Shown in pieces: positions 28,301-40,300 of a stretch of DNA of 64,000 nucleotides. The translations under genes were made by a program, and so were the position numbers. Position 1 is the stretch's first letter. Every line of letters starts with the position of its first letter. The notes under the pieces were generated by a model that saw only the letters and a list, made by a program, of their open reading frames with translations, had not been told where the DNA came from and made no database searches. The stretch spans positions 1,736,001 through 1,800,000 of the forward strand of contig JAJKFH010000102.1 of assembly GCA_023333565.1 (NCBI GenBank). The letters run 5' to 3'. This DNA comes from Puffinus mauretanicus. Lineage: Eukaryota > Chordata > Aves > Procellariiformes > Procellariidae.

Positions 28301-31300
28301 AACACCTCACCTTGCGAGTGAGTAACATCAGAAGGTTTTATCACCACTGGGTGCTGTACTAAGAGCAATCTCAGAGCTGTTTTGAGCTCATTAGCCAAGG
28401 GAGAATCAGCAAGGATCAAGATAAGTGATGACAGTTGCTGATGCAGACAGTTGACTGCATTTTTGATGCCAAATAGAGAGGAAAAATATTTTCTCTACCT
28501 GCCAAAGCGTTTATTCTCTATTACTGCAGTGGAGTTACGTTAGTCCACTGGGCTGCATGGACATCACTTTCTCTCTGGAAGCACTTTTGGTCCAGCTATG
28601 TCACTGGATGACAGTTTTTTCTGTCTCAGCTGTTCCACTATGTACCTTCCATTTCCCATGGGCATGCCTGGCTCAAAGTATGCAGGGCTTTATAAAGGTC
28701 TGTCCTGGCTGGGATAGAGTTAAATTTCTTCCTAGTGCTGTGTTTTGGATTTAGTATGAGAAGAATGTTGATAAGACACTGATGTTTTTAGCTGTTGCTA
28801 AGTAGCCTACTTAGGACTTCTAAGGACTACTTCTTAGGACTTCTTAGGACTACTAAGGACTTCTCAGCTTCTCATGCTCTGCCAGGTGCACAAGAAGCTG
28901 GGAGAGACCATAGCCAGGACAACTAACCCAACTGGCCAACAGGGTATTCCATACCATATGATGTCATGCTCAGTATATAAATAGGAGGTGTGGTCCAGGA
29001 AGTAGTGATCGCTGCTTGGGTATCAGTTCGCGGGTGGTGAGCAATTGCATCGTGCATCACTCATTTTGTATATTATACCATTATTATTATTCCCCCCCCC
29101 CCTTCCTTTTCTGTTCTATTAAACTGTCTTTATCTCAATCCACAAATTTTACTTTTTTTTTTCCTGATTCTCTCCCCCATCCCACTGTGGGGGCGGGGGG
29201 GGGGAGAGGGCAGAGTGAGCGAGCAGCTGTTTGATGTTTGGCTGCCTGCTGGGTTAAACCACAACAAGGTCCTGCCTCCTGGAGTCTTGAGGATTGCATA
29301 GTCTAGTAGGTGAGCCATGCCTGCCAGAAAGGAGGTGTGAGGTCTCCTCTTTAGTGGAACCAGACCAGTTTTGGTGTCTGGATCGATGGATTGAGGCCAA
29401 TTGTATGAGGTTCAACAAGGCCAAGTGCCGGGTCCTGCACTTCGGCCACAACAACCCCATGCAACGCTACAGGCTTGGGGAGGAGTGGCTGGAAAGCTGC
29501 CCGGAGGAAAAGGACCTGGGGGTGCTGGTTGACAGCCGGCTGAACATGAGCCGGCAGTGTGCCCAGGTGGCCAAGAAGGCCAATGGCATCCCGGCCTGTA
29601 TCAGAAATAGTGTGGCCAGCAGGAGCAGGGAGGTGATGGTGCCCCTGTACTCGGCACTGGTGAGGCCGCACCTCGAATACTGTGGTCAGCTTTGGGCCCC
29701 TCTCTACAAGAAGGACATGGAGGTGCTGGAGCGTGTCCAGAGGAGGGCAACGAAGCTGGTGAAGGGCCTGGAGCACAAGTCTGATAAGGAGCGGCTGAGG
29801 GAACTGGGACTGTTTAGCCTGGAGAAGAGGAGGCTGAGGGGAGACCTCATCGCGCTCTACAACTACCTGAAAGGAGGTTGTAGCAAGGTGGATGCTGGTC
29901 TCTTCCGCCAAGTAACTAGCGATAGGACGAGAGGAAATGGCCTCAAGTTGCGCTAAGGGAGGTTTAGATTGGACGTTAGGAGAAATTTCTTTACTGAAAG
30001 AGTGGTCAGGCCTTGGAACAGGCTGCCCAGGGAAGTGGTTGAGTCACCATCCCTGGAAGTATTTAAAAGACGTGTAGATGAGGCGCTTAGGGACATGGTT
30101 TAGTGGGCATGGTGCTGGTGGGTTGACGGTTGGACTCGATGATCTTAGAGGTCTTTTCCAACCTTAATGATTCTATGATTCTATGATTCTGTCCCTGGCA
30201 TGACCAGCTGCTATTTCAGCTGGGGCAAGCAGGCTTTCTTTAGGCTTACGCTCCATTATCCTCCATTGAGACCTTCAAAGCTGTGCTGGTTGGGAGAGTC
30301 TGCAGTTGTACTGCTTTGGACTTCTTTAACCTGTTGTCACTGTACATAACCAGTGCTACATTAGATATCAAGAAATCGTTTTTTCTCTCGTGGAAAAATT
30401 GTTTAAATATTCTGATTTATACAATGCAGGCCTATATAGGCTCTGGATCTTTGGTTTTAAAGATAAAGTTAATTTTGTCATAAAGTGTAAGGATACATGT
30501 AGATAAACCTAGCAGGCATCTAGTCCATGTAATTGTTCTGGGTTTATATCATTACTGCTTCCCTGGTGATCTCAGTAACTATCTTCCTTCAAAGATGTTG
30601 AACCATTACTACTAGGAGTGCTGCCAGCCCATTACTGCAATGCCAAGGCTACACCGCACTCTTCTCAGGTTGCCATTAAAACCATTATGCTTCTATTACC
30701 ATGGACAAGTCAGCTCAGCTACCACCATCCCTGGGTTCAGCTCTGATCATGCTTGCACTGGCATAAATTAGGAACAGCACTACCATAGCCAACAAACTTA
30801 AACTTTCAGTTTGTAAAATAAGTAAGAGTGGAGAACCCTTCCCAGGGTGTCAATACCTCTAGCACACTACCTTTGACATCAACGCCATCATTATGGCCAC
30901 TAGCATCGTACCATGTACACTTTTTTTTCAGCACCAAAGGCATTGGCACCTCTAGGCCAACCCCACTATAGACAGTGCCATGAGGAGATGGGGGTGTTCA
31001 GATGGTTCTTGGACCTTTTTTGTTAGCATTCTTTAAGAAACAGAGTTAAGTCATATGTTTACCTCCAGGCTACTGAAGTCCTAATTGTTCACATAAGGCA
31101 ATGAATCATTTACGATTCTTATCACAGGACATGATCAGACTGACTGATTAATTCTCCTGTAGCTGTGATTTCTTCCCCAAGCACCGATACTCAGCAAAGT
31201 GACATTGAAATAAATCTGAAGCCTGAGAATAATCTTTCATGTCTTCATCATCATCTACTTACCAAGGCTCACTAATAACATTACTTAACGACCAGAATTG

Positions 31301-34300
31301 TTGCCCTCAGCTAATCCGTTATATTTTATTGCCACCATCTGTAACCAAGATGCCTGGGCGATGCCCAGTTGTGGGGCTGATTAAGGAAACACTCATGAGG
31401 CCACAGCCTTGCTGGCTCCTGATCCCTCCTGGGCAGGGATCGGCAGCCCCAAGGCATCACGCACAAACCAACGCTTCCCCAAAGCTGGGCCACCCCCGCA
31501 CACTGCTTGTTGCAAATTTGGGGCCCGTGAGATCAGCTCATATCACCTCTCCCCTGTGAGGGATCTACTGTCATTAGATGTAGAGGGGGAAGTAGGGGTG
31601 GGCAGGGACACTTGTGCCCGACGCAAGCATCGGCACTGACTCTCTTACCTCCCTCAGGATTTTGAAGGACTCTGTCAAAGCCTTGTTCACAGTCCCCACT
31701 CCTTTTGCCTGCAGTTCATCCACCAGCTGCTTGAAGTGCTGGCAAGAAGAGAGGGGAAAAAAATAGCAATGAGTCGCAGGCAGGGTGCTCACTTCGACCC
31801 TTCCCAACCTGGAAAAGTCTCTGCCATTGGGCTCCTGATCCTTCACCACTGCTGGCAGAGCAGTGCAGCACCGTGGTGGATGGAGGTGGGAAAGTCAAGT
31901 GGCCTCTCCATTGGCAGTGCCATCATGTTGCACCTTTGCCCACGCAGCCATGGCAGGACTGCATTTCTCAGCCTCTGGGCTGTGAACCATTTGCAATCCA
32001 TGAAACATCATGCAAGGGACAAAACTATTAGAACTTGGGCTTTCCCTTATCCACCCCTTCAGGAAAAAACATTCCTGTGCATGCAAGAGCAACAGGATTG
32101 GGAAAAAGGAAAAATTTGAATGCTTGTCTACTACTTAAGAGGCATTGATCTGGTTGTAAATGAAACCCTCAGAGAGTGCTCTCCGCAAGATAGTGTCCAA
32201 AAGGCTTGGGGTCCTTTGGGAAACACTGTAGGAGACATCACCCTCTGGAGTCATACTCTGTGACCCAGGGCTAAGCTGGGAAAGAAATCTGGAGAGAAAT
32301 CTGGTTGCTGAAGACATGGAGGGATATGCTACCTCTGTGGTATTAATATAGAGAGAAAAAGGAAGAAAAAAAAAACAGTAAGAAGAGCTAAAAATACAAG
32401 TCAGCCCAGAGGGTGTTGGAGCAGCCGGACGCAGGCTGACCACCTCGGGGCTGCTGAGGCTTCCTGGATCAAAGCAGCAAAACCCTCGTCGGAGAAAGCT
32501 TGCTGGCAGTCCACCCTGGTGAAGGATCAGGCCAGGCTGAGAACGTATTCACCAGGAAAGGGCTGATTTTTCTCCTTTCTGAGGGCTGAGGATGTGGAGT
32601 TTCAAAGATGGAGAACCTTTGCCCTCTGCACGCTGTTTTTCCACAGCAGTCTAGGCCAGGTCCACTCATGTCTCTGGCAGCGGTGGTGCCGAGTCTGTTG
32701 TGACACAGGGGAGCTGGTTGCTGCTGTTTAGTTAGCCAGCTGACCCCGTGTTACAACATCTTCGTGTAAGGTGAACCGCGGAGCCAGCACACACCACTGA
32801 CCTGGTGCTTGTTTCTGAAATGCAAACCACACGCTTCTGGGAGATGGTTGTTTCTTATCCCTGGACTTTCATGTCACAGCATCTTAACCCCATGTACTGC
32901 TTACGTTGAGAGAGCTACCTGAATAACATCGATAGGAACCTGGTACTCACCTCTCTGTTATCTCTGTCTGCTTGGACCAGGATACCCTTAAAACAGGGTT
33001 CGATAAAATGAACATAATCATTGTACTGCAAAGAGAAAATGAAAAGAAAGGGTTTGTAATGGGAGAAAATTCACAAAATAGGTTCACATCCTAGGTGGAT
33101 GTTCAGAAAACAGTATGGAGCCTTATGCCATTTTATACATATTTCACTTAAGAATTATTTGTAGTCATCATGGCAAATTATAATTTTGATAAATCTCATA
33201 TTTGTTTAAATAATGTGTTAATTATGGTGTTTTGCTGAGTTCTTTCTGGGCATATCTATACACACAAAGTTACTTTGTTTTCACTCACACTGCAGAGATT
33301 TTCTCCACACACTATTAGCTTGTGCCCCTGGCCTTGCTTCTAGCACTATTTGCACATATTTTTGACTTCTGGAGATTTTGTGAGTCCCCAGTTGCCAGCT
33401 GAACCTTGCAACTGGTTTTGTAGCCTCATGTCTGATGCCTCTGGTGCACGGCTGAACGATAACATATCAAATTACCACACATCCACCAAACAGTGATAAT
33501 TAGTGGGGTGTGTGCTTCTAGCCTGATACATGTGAGGTAAAACATGCCAGTGTAAAACTTTTCCTGCAAAATTCAGAAGAGCATATCATAAGAGCATGGC
33601 TAAGAGGCTACTGATGCTCAGCTGGTCAATAGGAGCTTACGTCAGGCTATAATGTGGCTGAGCCAGTAGGTTCTTGGTGTGACTACAGTAAAGGAATATG
33701 TATTATACGCTCTTTCTGGGATTGTTTTTGAAGAACAGATGATATTTCAAACTCCTTAATGACTTCCCTCCATTCTTCTGCCAACACTGTTCATTCTTCC
33801 ATTCTATCCAGCCATATAAAGACAGAGCTGTCACCACCAGAGTTTCTATCTATCTTACACAATAAGAAGCTATCAACAAAAAGAGAATTTATATCTCTGT
33901 GACTGTGCCCTGGCAAACTTTTCTAGAAAGGAGCCTGGGGAAAGAGATGGTGCTTGAATTGGCTTTGAAAATTAGGAAGTGAGCAGCCATTTGCCTTTAA
34001 CCTGGCACCAAAGCCCCCAGTCTTGGCGTGGATCATGGAAAAGTTTTGCTTTCTGTGGTCAGTGGTGCTGGTTCTCTGTAGGTAACAGGCACATCCTCAT
34101 CCTGGCCAGGGCTTAAAAAGGGAGAGAGTAATACCGAGGCAACCTGACCAAACTCCATGCAGGCCTGTGCAGATTGACTCTGAACTGGATTGCAGCCTTG
34201 CAGGCAGCTGCTGCACAAAAAGGCATATGGTGGTAATTTTCTAGCCTGGAAACATTATCCTGAGGATTATACTGCTACTGGACCCAAAGACAGTATTATG

Positions 34301-37300
34301 CTATGCTATGCTAGGTGAATTTAGCTCAGGTCCCTGTTAGCTCAGGTGTCTCTCTACAGCACTTTGTTATCTGTTGCAGTCACATCCCTAAGCAAGCAAA
34401 AAGATGCAGCTGACATCCTCCATAGAGCGGGGTGAGATGACTTAGCGGCCACCCTGCTGACCACACGAAGCTGACTTCCCAAGGGCAATCGGTTTTAATC
34501 CCTCATCCAACATAGGTACTAAGTGTTGTAGTTACACCTCTGTAATGCCTGTAGTTTGCTAAGGGGACTGAAGGGTTGATATGAGGCACAAGGAAGAACT
34601 CAGCACTGGAAATGGGACATACTTACTGCAATGATGTTGACAAAGTCATTTTCTCCCAGAGTATCTAGAATGGTGATGATGGTGTGTTTGGCAATGGTCA
34701 TCCGCAGGCCCTTCATGCTCCCACTGACGTCCACAATGATGACAATGTCCTTGGGAGAGGTGGCCGCTTGGATGTACCTTTACAAAAAGAAGAATACAAG
34801 GAAGCAGGGTGAGCGTACGGGGAGGAGGATCGCTGGGTGTGCTGCTGTCACATGATGCCAGCTGCAGCGTAACCAGCAGGGCCAGGCTGGGCATCCGGTG
34901 GGTCCCTTCCTACCAACCTGCCTCTCCCACCGGCCCCAGCATCTCGCTTCTTGCATTGGCAAGTGCTGGGCCTGCTGCAGGTGTACGTCCAGGTTGAGCT
35001 GAGAGTGGCAATTGCTAAAGTCTCCTTTAGCCATGCTGAGCAGACTGAGTAAATGCCCCGCATTTCTGGGGTCTGAGCAGCCCCGTCCCTCCGGTCACAG
35101 AATTGTAAGGAGGATGGGACAGAGGAAGGATACACTGGTGGTGATTTCCACGTGGCACGTGTTAGATGCCATACGGAAAGCTGGCGCTGGCAGGTGGTAA
35201 GGCTTCCTAACCTGCTATTGCCTTCGTTTAGGTACCCCTCATCTCTTGCAGGAGCAGCACGGGCAGTAACTGCTGATCAGCAACTCACCAAGGTGTCACC
35301 TTGGAAAAGAGGGAGAGAGGAGGACTGAAAGGTGCTTTGGCCAAGTCGCTCCAAAACTCTTACCAGCCACGATTCCTGCAGTCGAAGGAGATGACTCCGT
35401 TCTCATCTGGTAACCACTTTATTCCTGAAGGGAGCAGCAAAAGAAGCAATCAACACACACAGACAGGCCGGCATCTGCTCCCCGCTCCCCAGGCACCCAC
35501 ACTTCTGCTGCTCACTGCTGAGACCCGGCTACCCCGGGGGGGCACGCAAGTCTGGCCATTCTGCAGAAATACAAGCAGAGCTGCATGGTCTTCAGCTGTT
35601 CTCAGTAAACTGTTTATTAAATTCCTATTAAAAAATGTACCTAGGCATAGTCTGTTCGAATTTAGGGAGCAATTGCACTTACTTTGAACTTTCTGCCACT
35701 TTGTTGTAGTTCTAAGCAACAACTTTTTCTCCCGAAGGGTGGTTGCGAGCATAAAAAAGCAGCAGCAGTGTCAGGGACGTGTCCCAGATTCCTTGCTAGA
35801 GGCTCTGTTCACAGTCATCTCTGCTTTCCCCTTCCACAACACGTGACAGGTCACAGAAGAAGGGCATGCAGCCATCTGATGAAGGGGCCACCAGGCCAAG
35901 CTACAGCTGCGGAGGATCTCGTGGCTTCCTCCGAGCACGGGGCCTCCCTCTTGCACCGTGTCCCTACGTGCTGCTCGCAGGTGGTGAGTGGATAACAAGT
36001 CAGGCCGACCAGCTGCATCTGCCATGTGTGGCCTTGGAGATGGAGAGAGGCTGTGACCGCCACTAAAAGCCACAGGGGAGCACGCGGCACGGAACCCTCC
36101 TGCAGCCTCCTCACCCCACCTGCGAGATTTGCAGGTCCTGCCATGGTGTTTTGTGAGCTTTTTGGAGGGCAGCCTGCCCAAGGCACACCCCTGCAAGCAG
36201 ACTCCTCTGGGGTTGCAAGGGCAACATGCCTGGGGGTTGGTCCACATGAGAAAAAGGGGTTTATGCCTGCCGTGGACACTATTCCTTCAGCCTGAGCGGC
36301 AGCAGCCCACGCACCGAGTATTTTGCTCACTGCACCCTGCCCTTCATGGGGCCACGCTATCCCCAACCTTCCCAGATTGGGCTCTTCCATGGCATGGACC
36401 CTGTCCTGCAAGACAATTGCATTACGCTGAAAGAGCGAAGCTGATCTCTGCTCTTTTACCTGGGTAGAGCCTGAAGAATCCAGTGGAGCTGCCAAAATAC
36501 TGCCAGGTCAGCGTGGGATCCCTTTCAAAGTTGTCCACAAAAATAGGATTCAAGGCTTCTGACATGTAAACGCCGTTCAGGATGTCAGGGTCTGTGGGGG
36601 AAAGAATAGAAAAGTGGGGAAAAAAAGTGTGCAAAAGAAGGGAGGACACCCACCACCCTGGATGGAGGAGGGGGATGGGAACAAAGGCAACCCGAGGAGG
36701 AATGCAGCCTTGTCCAAAGCTTTGACATTGGGCAGGGAATTGGATGCATCATTCGAGTAAATCCTGGAGGGCAGGTCACCACTGGCCACTACTGGTGACC
36801 TCAGCTTGGTCATACGCTATTATCCCCATTTCTTTTTCCAGCCTTGTTTGCCCTTGGGCGTTACATCTGTTGGAAGAGGGCTCCGAGAGACCCAGGAAAA
36901 CCGGCACTGTGCTGAGCACAACTGGCACGCCACGCAGGCAGGACCCAGCTGCTCCCTAAGAGGGGACTGTGGCTATTGTAAGGCAACTGCCTGATGCACC
37001 ACTAAGTGGAACAGCCTTTCTACAAAGAGTGGTGTTTAAATTTATGCTAGATATGATTACCTAAGACAGAGGAGCTCTAGGATTTACATGCTGTTTCTCT
37101 CTCTCCCTCTCCTATTTTCCCCAACAATTCTTTCTTTTCTTCTTTGCCTGCTCTTTCTTTCACAAAGCCTGAGCTGTCCTCCTTTGCCCCTGATCTCATC
37201 AGAATCAATAGGAAGTTGCAAACTCGCAAGAACTCGTAGAAGGCAGTGTATATTTGGTGTCTGTGTTGACTCATTGCCTCAGGAGACCAAACAGAGCAGC

Positions 37301-40300
37301 AGCAATAGAAACAGGGAATTATAAGAAACTGGTCATTGTAGGATTAACTGTATTAATGTTGAAAGGGATGGGGCTTTGACCTACCACTTCCTGTTTAGTC
37401 ACTTTACTAAAGGCGGTTTTGGTCAAAATAGGGGAAAAATTGAACTGTGACTCCCCAGCAATGAGACCAAAGTAACTCATGCAGGAAGGGAGCCAGAAGA
37501 GCTGTGGAGAGCCAGGCTTGCTGCTGTTTGCAAGAGAGGGAGTGAGTACTGCCAGGCACTCCCTGGGCATGGAAGCAGCCTTCCTCCTCCTCCTCCTCCA
37601 TCTCCTGCTCATCCTCCAGCCACAGCCAGAGCAGCTGGATGGTTTGTGTCAAGCTGTACAGGCAAGAGATCAGCTAGCTGGGCAGTGCCTCTCTGTTGCC
37701 TCTGACAGCGGCCATTTGGCCACCTCTTTCTGTTTGCTGCTGTAGACAGCAGCCTACTTTGTGGAGCTCTGCTGTAGCTACCCACAGCCAGCTCTGCTGG
37801 TGGCTCTATTGTGAGCAAGATTGTAGTGTCTGGGGCTGTCAGACCAGATGGAATTAATTTAAAATCATGGGAGAAATAGAATTCCCTCTATTGTCCCTCT
37901 AAATAACGTAGCAGTTGTGAGCACAGTCACCAGCGCCTGCCTCGTCTGGTCCTGAAGATTGTAAATGAGCTCCATCTATGAGAGAAGTAATGGCACTTTT
38001 TTTCCTTGCCAAAACATATGCAAGGGGAAGAGCTGATGGGGAGGCAGGGAAGGAGCCAGTTCAGGCAGCTTCGAATGTTGGCCAAAAAGAGCAATAAACT
38101 TAGGACAATCGCAACTGGTGTCTCAGCTTGCAAATTTGGCAGTGTGCTGACCGGCCTGGAGATGGACCAGTTTCTGGTGCGTAGCTGGAGTGGTGTGCAT
38201 GTGCAGGGGGAGAGGACACAGCCTGGGCACAGATGGGGCCATGTGAGTCTCGGTGCCTCCCTGGGCTCCTGAAGCTGCCAAAGAGCCAAATGCTTGCTGA
38301 GAATGGAAAATAGGCCAGAACTGTCATGTCCCAGTAGCAGTTGTGAATTACCCCCCAGTCCCCTATGGATATGCTCACCGGGAGTTAAGAGTGTCCCCGT
38401 GAGGTGTTAGTGCCTCATAACACAAAGGTACTTGGGGTCTAAATTCTCAGCTGAAATCAATGAGATCCTTGACACCTAAAAACTTTGATAGATCTGACCC
38501 TTTGTACAGAGTAACAATTGCCAATAAATTCACATCACAGTTGTTTCACAGCATCTTTGGTTGGGTAGATGAACCCTAGGAGACGATATTGCCTGCCTAA
38601 GATGGAGGATGGTCCATCATTAGAAGTCTTCCAAGACCAGATTATACCTAAGCCCTGTCACAGTGACAGAACACAGCACAGACATGACCAAGCCTTGGGA
38701 CAGTACCTTTCCAGCCCTATTTTCTTTACTGTCAGTTTTTTTCTATTCCCATCCTTTCTTTCAGTATTATTACTGGTAGTTTCCACAGCAACCTACTGGT
38801 AGTGAGAAAGTAGAGGCCAGTAGAGGCCATTACCTTTGTTGTAAACGTTGGTGGGAAGCTGGATATCACTGTATGTTGTGTTCACCAGCAGGTTATTGAA
38901 ATGCTCATTTGGCTCCAAAATGAATTCGTCTCCAAGCTCCACATAATTGTCATCTTCATCCTTCTCATTAATCAGGACAGAATTGTAGTAATCAAACTGT
39001 TGATGAAGACAATCGAAAAGAGAAAGGCAAGAAGAGAGAATCAGACAGACTATTACCAGTACTGCCTGAAAAAAAACACTCTTTAAAACATAAAAAAGAG
39101 ACATCTGGAGAATTTGGGCTTCAAATAGGATCAAGAAGAGCAGCAAACAGGAGCCATTACCAACTGAAAAGTGTCAAACTGCCCAAATGATAGTTTCTGC
39201 CCAGTTTCTTATTGTTAGGAGCCCACATGACTGAAAGCGTGATCCTAACCGGCAGCAGAAGAGCAACCTGAGAGCAAAGGGACACTGTGGCAGACTCCTG
39301 TGATCCCTCAGAGGTATTTAAGTGACTAGCCAGAGAGGTGGAGTGTCTCACTGGGTCTGGCTCCCAGGTTTGCTACAGGGCATGCCGATGCTGAACTTAC
39401 TTGCCCTGTCCCTACAGCTGTCATTTACTAGGGTTAACTCCTGATGTACATCCAGCCAGGATTATCCCCTCACTCTGTCACTCCAAGCAGCAGGCACTCG
39501 TCAAGAGCAAAGGATAGAGCAAAATTTGCTCAAAGACAACGCAACTTTCCCCCTGTGAAGGGGGAAAAGACTGGGGATTTAGCATCTACAGTCACTTTAG
39601 TATCTTCAGGACACTCTTCACCCTTGGATAACAAATGTTTTTAAGATGTTTTTGTTGACTTTATCTGAGGGCAGAGGTTATTTAAGGATTTATGTTCAAG
39701 CACTAACAGTACTCAGGGGGTGCAAATTGTGTGTGCGAATACGGAGTCATGTACCTCAACTCACCCATGACCCTTGCTGTGAATGCCGCTGACCCAGCTA
39801 GCATGACTGTAATGTGATTCTTAAGTAAAGAGGTAGGAGAGGTAAAATTGGTAGCTCGCTGGACTTCAAGAAGCATTTTCATTCCCACGCTTTCCCAGCA
39901 TGGAGAGGTGCTTGCAGGGGTAGCCTGTACTTCTGCTAAGTGCTCTGTGCTTGTACTGTGGACAGTGGACTTTCTTCATCAGAGTTTTCACTCCAGTTCC
40001 CTTCACCAGCAATAATCCCATAGCTTGTCTACAACAAACAGTTATTAACAGAAAGCCAATTATCCAAATTGCTTGGAGAGCACGAAACTTTCACCTAACG
40101 GGACACAAGTGGGTGTCTGCAGGGTAGAGAAAAGATGATGGGAGCTGTTAAGAAAGATGGTGAGAAACTCAGCTCATTGGGATTAACGGTTTGCTGTGGG
40201 TATTTGTAACTGCATCCTCCTCATTGCTCATACACACTCAATTTTTAGCTCGTTTTCCAGTCAAGTAACCCACAAAGCGCCAGCTAATTTGGACTAACGC

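Larger units (their letters stand above)
22068..31648 (-). other. CACNA2D4 intron 10, largest intron (about 9.6 kb)
   Basis: Contains a solo ERV LTR (28701-29266) and a CR1 (29380-30190), both listed separately. A TA/CA-rich stretch lies at about 26315-26405. No coding exon was recognised in the remainder. Confidence 0.9.

Noticed and set aside
29351..29911. 186-codon minus-strand frame
   Set aside because: It is the reverse-strand shadow of the CR1 ORF2 remnant.
35851..36495. 214-codon minus-strand frame in intron 6
   Set aside because: It begins in exon 6 but in a different frame from the clearly coding one and shows no family resemblance.
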